Positions 25,930-35,044 of a stretch of DNA of 64,000 bases are shown in pieces (position 1 is the stretch's first letter; each line of letters begins with the position of its first letter). The notes under the pieces were generated by a model. That model ran no database searches. It was given only the letters and a program-made list of their open reading frames with translations, and was not told where the DNA came from. The position numbers and the translations under genes are program-made. This DNA is from JBKQVT01 sp963727245 (GTDB lineage Bacteria > Planctomycetota > Planctomycetia > Pirellulales > Thermoguttaceae). Where the stretch lies: positions 40,675-104,674 of the forward strand of contig CAVSFO010000019.1 in NCBI GenBank assembly GCA_963727245.1, given 5' to 3'.

Positions 25930-27641
25930 ATGGCTGCTGTCTGCCCGGGCCGCCTGTGGAGCTGGTTGACCGGCGTGGAACTGGTGATGGGGTTGCTCTG
26001 GCTGGGCTTGGCGGCCTTCACCATCGCCTTGGTCGTGCTGATCTGGACGCGCTGGGGCCAATATCGGCCCTTGCGGAAATGCCTGGTGCTGTCGGTCCTG
26101 GCCCACTTGCTCCTGGCAGGCTACGCGACCACGGTGCGGATCGTTACCATGACGCCGCCGGCCAACGGCCCGATCATCGCCATCCGCTTGGGCGACCTCG
26201 GGGGCCCCGGGGCCAACGGCGATGACCCTGCCGGCGGTCTTGAAACGCCGCAGCCGGCCGCCAAGGCATCGCCGCCGCTGCTGGAGATTCCCAACCGGCC
26301 GACTCCGGCGCCGTCGCCACCGTCGCCATCGCCGCCACCGCCGGCCGCCACGGCCGTGCTCGACAAGCCGATCGTGCCGTCCCCGAGCGGCGCCAGCGGC
26401 GAGCCGCTCAGCCCGGCCGCTCAGCCCGAGGAACCGCTCGCCGCGGCCTCGGCCGCCGGCAATCGGATAAGCGCCATGGCGTCAACGTCGACATGGCAGC
26501 GGCGCGGCGCGTCCCGGGACTTATCGCCCGCGGCGGCACAGCCGCAGGGCGGCTCGGCCCACCCGGTGCCGGAGGTCTATCGGCTGCGGATGGCGCCGAA
26601 CCATGCCGGGCTGGCTCAAGGCCACGGCGGCAGTCCCCAGACCGAGGCGGCCGTGCAAGCCGCGCTGCAATGGCTGGCGGCGAACCAAAGCGGCGACGGA
26701 CATTGGAGCGCCCGGCAACATGGGGCGGGCCGCGAGACCTGGGTGGACGGCCGCGATCGCCAACACGCTGGCGCGGAGGCCGACAGCGGCATCACCGGCC
26801 TGGCCCTGCTGGCCTTTCTGGCGGCGGGGCAAACGCATCGCGACGGCCCGCACACGGCCGAGGTCCGCCGCGGCCTGGAATACCTGCTGTCGGTGCAGGC
26901 GGCCGATGGCAACCTGGCCGGCCAGGCCGACGTGTTCGCCCGCATGTACTCGCACGCCATGGCCGCCTTCGCCCTGAGCGAGGCCTACGCCATGACCGGC
27001 GATGCCCGGCTCCGCGACGGCGTCCGCCACGCCGTCGCCTACAGCGTCGCCGCACAGGATGTCTACGGCGGCGGCTGGCGATACCGGCCGGGCGATCCGG
27101 GCGACACCAGCCAACTGGGCTGGCAGTGGATGGCCCTGAAGAGCGCGGAACTGGCCGGCATCCCCAGCGGCGAACCGACCCGGCAGGGGATCATGCGCTT
27201 CCTGCGGAGCGTGGCCAGCGGCAGTTACGGCGGCCTGGCCGCCTATCGGCCCGGCGAGCAAGTCACCCGCACCATGACCGCCGAGGCCCTCGTCTGCTGG
27301 CAGTTCCTCGGCATGCCGCCGAAGATCCGGCCAGCGACGAGGCGGGGGAGTTTCTGCTCGGGCAATTGCCGGGGCGGGGGGCCGTCAACATCTACTACTG
27401 GTACTACGGCACCCTGGCGATGTTCCAGTTGCAGGGGGAATATTGGCGCAAGTGGAACGAAGCCCTGCAAACCCAGTTGCTCGCCAGCCAGTGCAAGACC
27501 AGCCCCTCGGCCGGCAGTTGGGACCCCGACGCCACCTGGGGCGGCTACGGCGGGCGGATCTACAGCACGTCGCTCTCGGCGTTGTGCCTGGAGGTCTACT
27601 ACCGGTTCCTGCCGCTGTACACGCAGGCGACGAAGCGGTGA
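25930..27641 (+). CDS. Membrane-anchored protein with TonB-like Pro-rich linker and squalene-cyclase-type repeats, one frame break
   Basis: Starts 3 bp after exbD. Two or three N-terminal membrane segments (ELVMGLLWLGLAAFTIALVV, CLVLSVLAHLLLAGYA) are followed by a Pro-rich stretch (PTPAPSPPSPSPPPPAA), then alpha/alpha-toroid repeats of the prenyltransferase/squalene-oxidase type: ALQWLAANQSGDGHW, GITGLALLAFLAAGQTH, GGGWRYRPGDPGDTSQLGW. At about 27,325 the frame changes and continues EDPASDEAGEFLLGQLPGRG and YYWYYGTLAMFQLQGEYW to the stop at 27641. Total about 570 residues. No cyclase DXDD motif is visible, so it is probably a binding scaffold rather than a cyclase. Its position suggests that ExbB/ExbD energise it in the way they energise TonB. 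Confidence 0.82.
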
Positions 27642-27663
27642 AAAACGCGGGCGCGCCTGCCCC

Positions 27664-27753
27664 CTTCCCACCGGTCGCAGCCGGTGGGCTTGGGCGCGAA
27701 GCAGAGAACAACGTTGCCTTCCGTCCCAAGCCCGCCGGCTGCGACCGGCGGGA
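27664..27753. repeat. AAGCCCACCGGC-type palindromic repeat (copy 2)
   Basis: CCCACCGGTCGCAGCCGGTG at the left, closing on GGCTT, and AAGCCCGCCGGCTGCGACCG at the right. It begins 23 bp after the stop of the squalene-cyclase-repeat gene. Confidence 0.8.
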
Positions 27754-27897
27754 ACGGGTGGTCTGCCGTCTTTCCCCCTCCCTGGTGGGTGAGTTTGACA
27801 CGGCAGTCTGCCGGGGTACAATGGGAACAGTGGGACTGAACCGCCTCACGCGGCGGCGCGGTCGCAATTTTCACTCCCGTTGCACGAGATCCCGCCC

Positions 27898-28116
27898 ATG
27901 ACACCCTTGTTCGGCTACCTCTTTTCCCCCACGGACATGATCATCGTCCTGGTGATCGTGTTGCTGCTGTTTGGCAACCGGCTGCCCAGCGTCATGCGAT
28001 CGCTCGGCAAAGGGGTGACGGAGTTCAAAAAGGGGATCGACGGCGTCGAGGACGACGCCGACACGGCCAAGAAGAACGAGCCGAAGAAGGTGGACGAGCA
28101 GTCTCCGAAGACGTGA
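27898..28116 (+). CDS. tatA: TatA/E family twin-arginine translocase subunit
   Basis: 72 residues from the ATG at 27898. One N-terminal membrane helix (DMIIVLVIVLLLFGNRLPSV) includes the FGxxxLP hinge, followed by an amphipathic helix (MRSLGKGVTEFKKGIDG) and a charged tail (DDADTAKKNEPKKVDEQ). TatA oligomers form the translocation site for folded Tat substrates. A second member of the family follows 40 bp later. tatC is not in the window. Confidence 0.92.
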   Translation: MTPLFGYLFSPTDMIIVLVIVLLLFGNRLPSVMRSLGKGVTEFKKGIDGVEDDADTAKKNEPKKVDEQSPKT

Positions 28117-28155
28117 TTTCCGGGCCCTTGGCCGCGGTGGTGACGGGACGAGGTC

Positions 28156-28494
28156 GTGGTGATGTTGCCTCTGGCGTTTGAATTTCTCAGCCCCGGGACG
28201 ATGCTGATCCTGGCCGTGCTGGCGGTCTTGCTCTACGGCGAGCGCCTGCCCGAGGTGATGCGGACCTGGGGCAAGCAGTTCATCGCGTTGAAGAAGAGCA
28301 TGCAGGGCATTCGCGACCAGTTCGAGGAGGTGACCCGGGAGGTGACCTCCACGATCGATCAACCGCTCCAGCAGCAGGAGCCGGCCACGGAGCGCGAGGA
28401 GGCGACGGCCCCGAAATTCGAGCCGCCGCTCAACGAGCCGCCGCCCAACGAGCCCCCGCCCAGCGAGCCGGTGGCCGAGCGCACGGAGGGCTGA
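28156..28494 (+). CDS. Second TatA/TatB family protein
   Basis: 112 residues if started at the GTG at 28156 (GTG-GTG-ATG run; ATG at 28162 is an alternative). The helix LSPGTMLILAVLAVLLYGER with the YGxRLPEV hinge is followed by an amphipathic segment (MRTWGKQFIALKKSMQGIRD) and a Pro/Glu-rich tail (PPLNEPPPNEPPPSEP). The longer amphipathic helix and acidic tail are TatB-like, but TatA and TatB cannot be told apart here. It is co-directional with tatA. Confidence 0.88.
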   Translation: MVMLPLAFEFLSPGTMLILAVLAVLLYGERLPEVMRTWGKQFIALKKSMQGIRDQFEEVTREVTSTIDQPLQQQEPATEREEATAPKFEPPLNEPPPNEPPPSEPVAERTEG

Positions 28495-28568
28495 GGCCGC
28501 TTGCATTCTTCGGCCGGCAAGCGATAATATCCGGCACCAGCGGGGCAGGGGGGCTGAAGTATCGTGTC

Positions 28569-28641
28569 GGGCGTTTAGCTCAGTTGGTAGAGCGCTATCG
28601 TCACAAGGTAGAAGTCACAGGTTCGAATCCTGTAACGCCCA
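28569..28641 (+). tRNA. tRNA-Val (CAC anticodon)
   Basis: 73-nt cloverleaf: acceptor GGGCGTT/AACGCCC with discriminator A, D-arm GCTCAGTTGGTAGAGC, anticodon arm CTATC-GTCACAA-GGTAG with anticodon CAC after U33, and T-arm ACAGGTTCGAATCCTGT. Position 32 is G, which is uncommon. No CCA is encoded. Confidence 0.9.
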
Positions 28642-28684
28642 TTTTCCCATTCCCAGCCCGCCGCCCGCCTGAAACCGGATAATC

Positions 28685-28765
28685 GGGGTGCCACTGCTGG
28701 CTTGTCCAGCAGTGTCGAACCACCACCGGGCGCAACACTGCTGGACAAGCCAGCAGTGGCACCCC
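28685..28765. repeat. Perfect 30 bp inverted repeat, GTGCCACTGCTGGCTTGTCC family
   Basis: GGGGTGCCACTGCTGGCTTG plus TCCAGCAGTG at the left is repeated exactly inverted at the right (CACTGCTGGACAAGCCAGCA plus GTGGCACCCC), with a 21 bp loop. Perfect identity of both arms suggests recent mobility. It lies between tRNA-Val and the cyclo-ligase gene. Confidence 0.9.
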
Positions 28766-28818
28766 GGCCGCGATGGCCGGCCCCAGGCGCGTATGCCATT
28801 TTCGCACGCCAAGCCCTC

Positions 28819-29430
28819 ATGGAACCGCCGCTCGACGGACAACGCCGCAAGTCGCAGATCCGCGAGGAAGCCCGCGCCCGGCGCAGCCGGCAGCAAGACC
28901 CCGAGCGACTCAGCCGCCAGATTTTCCAGCGCCTGGCCGAGCTGCCCGAATATGTCCGCGCCGGCACGCTCATGCTCTACCTCAGCTTCCGCAGCGAGGT
29001 CGGCACGCAGGAGTTTGCCGGCCGGGCATGGTCGGCGGGGAAACGCGTGGTCGTTCCCTGCTGCGTGGGCCAGCGGCTGGAGTTGTTTCGACTGGAAAGT
29101 CTGGACGAACTGGCCCCCGGAACGCTCGGCATCCTCGAGCCCGGCGCCCGTCTGCGAGCCGCCGCCGAGCGCAGGGTGGCGGCGGCCGAACTGGACCTGG
29201 TGGTGGTGCCCGGGCTGGCCTTCGATTGCCAGTGCGGTCGGCTCGGTTACGGCAAGGGCTACTACGATCGCCTGCTGCACGAGGTCCGCCACGATGCGGC
29301 CCTGGTGGCGGTGGCCTTCCAGTGCCAGATTTTTCCCGAGGTGCCGGTGCTGCCCTACGACGTCCGCGTCGATCGCGTGGTCACGGAAGAGGCGATGTAC
29401 CAGCGAAGCCTGCCGCGTTTCGGAGCGTAG
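28819..29430 (+). CDS. 5-formyltetrahydrofolate cyclo-ligase
   Basis: 203 residues from the ATG at 28819, the start that fits the family and avoids translating the upstream repeat. It converts 5-formyl-THF to 5,10-methenyl-THF with ATP. The N-terminal basic helix (QRRKSQIREEARARRSRQ), the central segment TLMLYLSFRSEVGTQEF, and the signature LVVVPGLAFDCQCGRLGYGK with GYYDRLL are all present. It belongs with folC to one-carbon metabolism, but is 16 kb away. The call is secure. Confidence 0.93.
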   Translation: MEPPLDGQRRKSQIREEARARRSRQQDPERLSRQIFQRLAELPEYVRAGTLMLYLSFRSEVGTQEFAGRAWSAGKRVVVPCCVGQRLELFRLESLDELAPGTLGILEPGARLRAAAERRVAAAELDLVVVPGLAFDCQCGRLGYGKGYYDRLLHEVRHDAALVAVAFQCQIFPEVPVLPYDVRVDRVVTEEAMYQRSLPRFGA

Positions 29431-29655
29431 GCACTTCCAGGGGACTGTCCCCCTTGCGTGGCTCGCCGCCCCCGGCGCATGCCCATAAAAGGCGTGGCCG
29501 TGCTATCCATTTGGACTAGGCCGCCCAAGACAACGCCTTGCAGATCGGGGATAATGGAGGGGGGGCCCCTTTGCAATTTTTCTTGCCGGTGGTACACTAA
29601 GCAGAGTTAGTGGGATCGGCGCGCCATCCCCCGGAGGGCTGGGGTCCAGAGCGGC

Positions 29656-32490
29656 ATGGCCATTACGACGGCGGACGAATTCTTTACGGCGTTGGAAAAG
29701 AGCAAACTGCTCGAAGCCAAGCAGTTGGTCGAGGCTCGCCGCATCGCCAAGCAGGTCGAGGATCCCACCGCCGTTGCCAAGCTGCTGGCGCGGCAAGGCC
29801 TGATCACCCATTGGCAGGCCGGCCAGTTGTTGGCCGGGCGCACGATCTTGTTCGTGGGCAAGTACAAGCTCATCCGCCTCCTCGGTCGCGGGGGCATGGC
29901 GAACGTGTTCCTGGCCGAGCACGTCACCATGAACCGCCGCGTGGCGCTGAAGTTCATCTCGCGGCAGTTGGGCAAGGACCAGGCCTCGCTGGAACGATTT
30001 CTGGCCGAGGCCCGCGCCGTGGCCGCGCTGGATCACCCCAATATCGTGCAGGCCTACAACGTCGATAACGAAGGCGATCGTTACTACATCGTCATGGAGT
30101 ATATCGACGGTCAGGATCTGCAGCACCTGGTCGAGACCGACGGGCCGCTGGAGTACGCTCTGGCCGCCGACTACACCCGCCAGGCGGCCGAGGGGCTGGC
30201 CCACGCCCACGCCCGCAAAATGGTCCATTGCGACATCAAACCCTCGAACCTGCTGGTCAGCCGCCAGGGAGTGGTGAAGATCCTCGACATGGGCCTGTCG
30301 CGGCTGATCGAGCGCGAAGGGGGTGGAAAGCATGCCGACGAAGGCGTGCTGGGCTCGGTGGATTACCTGTCGCCCGAACAGGCCCTGGGAACCCCCGACG
30401 TCGATCAGCGCACCGACATCTACGCGCTCGGCTGCACCTTGTACTTCCTTCTGACCGGCCATGCGCCGTTTCACGAGGGGACGCTGCCGCAGCGGATCCT
30501 CAAGCACCAGACGCAAACGCCGCCCGACATCCGTAAGGAGCGGCCCGGAGCTCCGGACGCCCTGGTCGAGATCTGCGTGAAGATGATGGCCAAGCGGCCG
30601 GAGGATCGCTACCAATCGGCCGCCGAGGTCAGTCGCGCCTTGCAGCAGTGGACGCCGCCGCAGGCCGACTCCAAGGCGGTCGTCCCGTTGCAGGCAGCGG
30701 AAGTGGAGGAGAAGGCGGCCGGGGAGCCCGGGGACTTCGCCTCCGATTCCTGGTGGGACGAAATTGCGAACACTCCGCTGCGAAAGGGTCCGGCGCGGAA
30801 GAGCGGCCCCATGCGGGCCGTCAAAGCGGCGGCGGCCGCCGGGAAAACCGCCGCCAAGGACACCGGGAAGAACGGCGGGAAGATCGGCGGGAAGATCGGC
30901 GGGAAGAACGGCGGGAAGAACGGCGGGAAGATCGTCACGGCCGTGAAGGCCGAGCCCGCCGCGGCCGGCCGGCCCGCGGTGGGCTGGCTGGGCACGCGGC
31001 GGCGAAAACTGCTCGCGCTGGCGGCCGGCCTGGGATTGCTCGTCGCCGTGGCCGCTGCGGCCGTCGGCGGCACGCTGCTGTTTCTGCAAAGTTCCCTGTC
31101 CAAGTCGATCGCCTCAGTGCACGTCGTGGCCCCCGGGACGCCGCCCGCCAAGGAAACGCCGAAAGCGCCGCCGGGCTATCCGGATATCCCGTCCCCGGCA
31201 AACCCCGGCAGCAAAAGCGGCGGGCCGAATGGGGCTCCTGGGGACTTGAAGCCGCCGGACCCGAGCAAGGCGGTAAAGGTTGACAACCCGGTCCAGAACG
31301 CGGCCGTGCCGGCGGGGCCGCCCAAGACGCCGCCGCCTGCCGTGCCGCCCGTCGCGCCGGCCGCGCCTCCCAAGCCGGTCGCGACGACACCTCCGCCCGC
31401 TCCCGTGGGCCCGCAGCACAATGAGCATGCTTTGCAGGAATTGAAGTCGATCGATCTGCCGCCGATTGAAGCGGGCGGCGACGCGGGAATGCCCGTTTCC
31501 TTCGGACCGGTCCACCTGGGCGCCGCCGACACGCTCAGCCTGAAGATCCTCAACACCGAACGTGCCGGCGTAATGAACCCGAAATTCGTGGCGCGGCCGA
31601 AAGAGGGCGCCGGTCCCAAGGACAACTGGGTGGTGGGGGCCGAGGCGGCCGGCGCTGCCGACGACTCGGCGGCCACCGAGGTGGCGCGGATCTGGCTCGA
31701 TCCGGACGGCTTGAAGTTCCAGTGGCTCAAAGGGGCTGCCGACGCGCGGGCCGATTTCCTCCGCAACTGCGGCCTGCTGGCCGCGGTCGGCGAGCAGACC
31801 GCCTTTCTCCCCATGACCCTCCCCCAGGAAAAGGCGGAACTGATCGCCGATATCGACAAAGGCATGGTGAAGACGGAGTTCAAGAGCAACACGCTTCCCG
31901 ACCCCGCCGCCCTGCGGTTGCAACTGGTCGGCTTGACCGACACGACGTTCCCTAAGTGCGACTTCAAGGTAATCGATCCCTCCGCGCCCAAGGTGTCGGG
32001 CAAGGGCGCGGCCGGCATCCCGCCGATTCCCAACAAGGCCATGGGGGAACTCCACTTCATCGATCCGGACCTTAGCGGATCCGGCCTGCGCATCAGGTTC
32101 GACGCCAAAGGTCACTCGGCGTCCGTCGAGGTAACGGTTATTTACAGGCCGCCGCCGCCGCCGACGGGATCCCATAACAAGCACGCCGACCAGTACAAGG
32201 CCTTCAAACCGAAAGAGGCGGCCGGTCTGAAGCAGAGCCTGCAAATGAGCAGGCGCAGTACCAGCGGATCGCCGACCGTGCGCCGAGACAACGTCCACAA
32301 GAAGATCGGCGCCGACGCCGTCAAGGATGTCGACTTCCATTTGAAACGGATATTGGCCCTTTACGAAACCATTCAGAAACCCCTCAAACTGCAATTCCGC
32401 ATCTATGCCGAGGTCGTCGACGGCGGGAAGAAGTGTCAGGTCGACGTGTTTAAGACGCCGGTGCCGGCAGCACATGCCCCAGGAAGGTAG
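29656..32490 (+). CDS. Transmembrane Ser/Thr protein kinase (PknB-like) with extracytoplasmic domain
   Basis: 944 residues. A ~65-residue N-terminal helical region (ADEFFTALEKSKLLEAKQLV) precedes a complete kinase domain (about 70-330): LLGRGGMANVF glycine loop, VALKF lysine, VHCDIKPSNLL catalytic loop, KILDMGLSRL (DMG for DFG), and LSPEQALGTPDVDQRTDIYA. HCD replaces the usual HRD. A lysine/glycine repeat (GGKIGGKIGGKNGGKNGGKI) lies before a single membrane helix (LLALAAGLGLLVAVAAAAVG). Then come a Pro-rich linker and a ~350-residue C-terminal domain. The layout is that of planctomycete receptor-like kinases. The ligand and substrate are unknown. Confidence 0.95.
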   Translation: MAITTADEFFTALEKSKLLEAKQLVEARRIAKQVEDPTAVAKLLARQGLITHWQAGQLLAGRTILFVGKYKLIRLLGRGGMANVFLAEHVTMNRRVALKFISRQLGKDQASLERFLAEARAVAALDHPNIVQAYNVDNEGDRYYIVMEYIDGQDLQHLVETDGPLEYALAADYTRQAAEGLAHAHARKMVHCDIKPSNLLVSRQGVVKILDMGLSRLIEREGGGKHADEGVLGSVDYLSPEQALGTPDVDQRTDIYALGCTLYFLLTGHAPFHEGTLPQRILKHQTQTPPDIRKERPGAPDALVEICVKMMAKRPEDRYQSAAEVSRALQQWTPPQADSKAVVPLQAAEVEEKAAGEPGDFASDSWWDEIANTPLRKGPARKSGPMRAVKAAAAAGKTAAKDTGKNGGKIGGKIGGKNGGKNGGKIVTAVKAEPAAAGRPAVGWLGTRRRKLLALAAGLGLLVAVAAAAVGGTLLFLQSSLSKSIASVHVVAPGTPPAKETPKAPPGYPDIPSPANPGSKSGGPNGAPGDLKPPDPSKAVKVDNPVQNAAVPAGPPKTPPPAVPPVAPAAPPKPVATTPPPAPVGPQHNEHALQELKSIDLPPIEAGGDAGMPVSFGPVHLGAADTLSLKILNTERAGVMNPKFVARPKEGAGPKDNWVVGAEAAGAADDSAATEVARIWLDPDGLKFQWLKGAADARADFLRNCGLLAAVGEQTAFLPMTLPQEKAELIADIDKGMVKTEFKSNTLPDPAALRLQLVGLTDTTFPKCDFKVIDPSAPKVSGKGAAGIPPIPNKAMGELHFIDPDLSGSGLRIRFDAKGHSASVEVTVIYRPPPPPTGSHNKHADQYKAFKPKEAAGLKQSLQMSRRSTSGSPTVRRDNVHKKIGADAVKDVDFHLKRILALYETIQKPLKLQFRIYAEVVDGGKKCQVDVFKTPVPAAHAPGR

Positions 32491-32555
32491 CGCGGCGGCC
32501 GGACGGGTTGAAGAAGAGGGCAGGCGGTTCTTGGTCTCCATGAAGTAATCCTCGG

Positions 32556-33508
32556 ATGCGACACGCCACGATCCTGCTCTGCGTCCTTGCGGCCCTGCCC
32601 GGCGTCGCCTTGGCGCAGTCGGCGCCGGCCTGGCAGGGCAAGACGCCGGAGCAGTGGATAGGGCGGCTCTCGGACGCCGACATGCGGCGCGCTGGTACGC
32701 GACCTATGCCCTGGCGCAATTCGGGCCGGAGGCCGCTTCTGCCGTGACGCCGCTCGGGAAGGTCCTGGCAAACCGTCCCGAGCAGGAATACGTCCGCGCC
32801 AGCGCCGCCTGGGCCTTGGGACGCATCGGGCCGGCGGCCGGCCCGGCCGTGCCGCTGCTCAGCGAGACGCTCGCTTCCGCGCTGATTTCGGTGCGGCGGA
32901 ACTCGGCCGAGGCGCTGGGCAACCTCGGCGCGGCGGCCAAACCGGCCGCGCCGGCCCTGCTCAAGGCGTTGGGCGACCCGGATAGCGGCGTCTGCGCCGC
33001 CGCGGCGCTGGCCCTGTGGAAGATCCGGCAGGATCCCAAGGCCCTGTCGGCCTTGACGGACCTGCTTCGCAACGGCAGCGAGGCCGCCCCCTACCAGGCG
33101 GCCGTCGCCCTGGGCCAGTTTGGGGCGGAACCCGGGGCGGTGGCGGCCTTGATCGGTGCCTTGGATCATGCCGATGCCGACGTGCGCCGCGCGGCGGCCC
33201 GCTCGTTGGGACAAATCGGCGCCGCGGCGCTGCCGCAGTTGGAGAAGGCCGTCGCCCGGGGAACTGCCGAGGGCCGCCGCGGCGCCGTCGAGGCGCTGGC
33301 GTGGATCGACCCGCCGGCCGTGGAACCCCTGATCGCCGCCCTTCGGAGCAAGAGCCCCTTGGCCTGTCGCGCCGCCGCCCGGGCGCTGGGCCGCCTCGGC
33401 CCGGCGGCCAAGGCCGCCGAAGCGGCGTTGGTCGAGACCCTTGACGCCCCCCAGCCGGAGGTCCGCGAGGCCGCCGCCAAGGCGCTGAGTGCCATCCGCA
33501 AGCACTGA
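32556..33508 (+). CDS. Secreted HEAT-repeat (PBS-lyase-like) protein, one frame break
   Basis: The first frame encodes the signal peptide (ATILLCVLAALPGVALAQ) and GKTPEQWIGRLSDADMRR. At about 32,690 (GCGGCGCGCTGGTACGC) the frame changes and runs WYATYALAQFGPEAASAVTP through about seven HEAT-like repeats such as VRASAAWALGRIGPAAGPAV, VRRNSAEALGNLGAAAKPAA and VRRAAARSLGQIGAAALPQL. The repeats contain the AxALGxIG pattern of PBS-lyase HEAT repeats. Reconstructed length is about 318 residues. It follows the kinase gene by 65 bp and probably serves as an extracytoplasmic protein-binding scaffold, perhaps linked to the kinase. Confidence 0.82.
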
Positions 33509-33561
33509 CGCCGGGGTCATGGCACACGCGTCGGTTCCTCCGCGCATGGTGGGCGGAAAAA

Positions 33562-33740
33562 GGGGGACTGGCTCCGTGGCACAAGTTGGTTTGGCGGTGG
33601 GAGAAACGTCGCCGCCACGGTGCCTGTCCCCCTTTTTTCCGCCTGGCGTGGCGCCGACCGGCCCGGGAAAGGGGACAGGCACCGTCGCCGCAAGCCGTTT
33701 CGGCAGGGCTGGCCGATCGAGGCGACGGAGCCAGTCCCCT
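33562..33740. repeat. Compound inverted repeat, GGGGGACTGGCTCCG type
   Basis: GGGGGACTGGCTCCGT at the left returns as CGGAGCCAGTCCCC at the right. Inside, ACGGTGCCTGTCCCCC is mirrored by GGGGACAGGCACCGT. Two nested hairpins therefore fill this unit. They occupy most of the 369 bp gap between the HEAT gene and the first oxidoreductase. I see no gene there. Confidence 0.75.
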
Positions 33741-33877
33741 TTCCCGCGACTTCCGACTCTGCGTGGTAGAACCGCCGGCCGGTTGCAAAGTCGCCGGCGG
33801 CGATTTAGAATGCAGATCCTGCCTGAAGTGGCCAACCCCTACATTATCTCACCCACCTTTTTCTGGAAAGGAACGCT

Positions 33878-34987
33878 ATGAAAATGCCCCTAAGATTGTC
33901 TGCCGTCGCCGCCATGCTCGGATTGGCCTGGACGTTGCTGGGCCCGATTGCCGCCGCCGATTCGCCCCCCAAGGCCGTAATCGCGGTCGTCGGCGCCGCG
34001 CATACCCACATGAAATGGTATCCCGGCACGCTCAACGGGAACGCCCGCGTGAAGTACCTTTGGGACCCCGATGCCAAGCGGGCCCAGTGGTGCGTGAAGC
34101 AGTTCAAGGGCGCCAAGATTGCCGCCAGCGTCGACGAAATCCTTTCCGATCCGGAAGTGGCCGGCGTCGTGATCTGCAGCGAGACGAACCGCCACCACGA
34201 CCTGGTCATCGCGGCCGCCAAGGCCCATAAGGCCATGTTCGTCGAAAAGCCCATGGCCCTCACCGCCAAGGAGGCCGCCGAGATGGCGGACGCCATCGAC
34301 AAGGCGGGCGTGTTCTTCACCACCGGCTACTTCATGCGGACCTCGCCGAAGTACCAGTTCGTCAAGGAGCAGATTGCCAAGGGCAACTTCGGCAAGATCA
34401 CGCGGGCGTATGCCGCCAATTGCCACAATGCCGGCCGCGAGGGCGAATTCGACAATCCCTACCATCATTGGTTCACCGAGGCGAAGCCGGCCGGCGGCGG
34501 GGGCTTCATCGACATGGGCACCCACGCGGTCGATCTGCTCATGTGGCTGCTGGGCGACGTGGAATTGGCCACCGGCGACCTCTCCACGGCAGCCACGAAG
34601 TACGCGCCGACCGACGATTGCGGCGAGGCGCTGCTGAAATTCAAGAATGGCGCCACCGGCGTCGTTGCCGGCGGCTGGGTCTGCCCGTTCAATACGCTGC
34701 GGTTGGAAGTTGTCGGCACCGAAGGCTATGCGGTGTACCTCCAGGACGGATCCCGCGATCAGCTCTTCTTCCAGAGCAGGAAGGTGCCGGGGTCCGACCT
34801 GAGCAAGCCGGTGCCCGACGCGAAGATGCCGAAGGGCTTGCCCACCCCGCTGGAGCAGTTTCTCAACGCGGTGAACGGCCAGAAGGGCCCGGGTGCGGTC
34901 ACGCCGCACGAGGCCGCCGCGCGGGCGAGCGTGATGGAGGCCATCTACAGCGGCGCGAAGAGCCACGAGTGGGTCAAGCCGCAGTAG
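33878..34987 (+). CDS. Exported Gfo/Idh/MocA-family oxidoreductase (first of two)
   Basis: 369 residues, ribosome site GGAAAGGAACGCT. It has a Sec-type signal peptide (LRLSAVAAMLGLAWTLLGPI) without twin arginines. A Rossmann domain starts AVIAVVGAAHTHMKW, so the dinucleotide glycine motif is degenerate (GAAHTH). The family motif FVEKPMAL, with the catalytic-region Lys, is present, as is the C-terminal alpha/beta domain with GGGFIDMGTHAVDLLMW. Members oxidise or reduce sugars and inositols with NAD(P). The protein is about 55-60% identical by eye to the next gene, so this is a tandem duplication. Glycan processing is suggested by the large malectin-domain protein downstream. Confidence 0.9.
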   Translation: MKMPLRLSAVAAMLGLAWTLLGPIAAADSPPKAVIAVVGAAHTHMKWYPGTLNGNARVKYLWDPDAKRAQWCVKQFKGAKIAASVDEILSDPEVAGVVICSETNRHHDLVIAAAKAHKAMFVEKPMALTAKEAAEMADAIDKAGVFFTTGYFMRTSPKYQFVKEQIAKGNFGKITRAYAANCHNAGREGEFDNPYHHWFTEAKPAGGGGFIDMGTHAVDLLMWLLGDVELATGDLSTAATKYAPTDDCGEALLKFKNGATGVVAGGWVCPFNTLRLEVVGTEGYAVYLQDGSRDQLFFQSRKVPGSDLSKPVPDAKMPKGLPTPLEQFLNAVNGQKGPGAVTPHEAAARASVMEAIYSGAKSHEWVKPQ

Positions 34988-35044
34988 CGCCGCGCCATGG
35001 CGCCGGCATACATCTTCCGTTGAAATTGCCTTGAAAGGAACCTT

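Noticed and set aside
30880..30960. Lys/Gly repeat in the kinase as a histone-H1-like DNA-binding tail
   Set aside because: It lies directly before a membrane helix, fits a juxtamembrane linker and is too short to support the idea.
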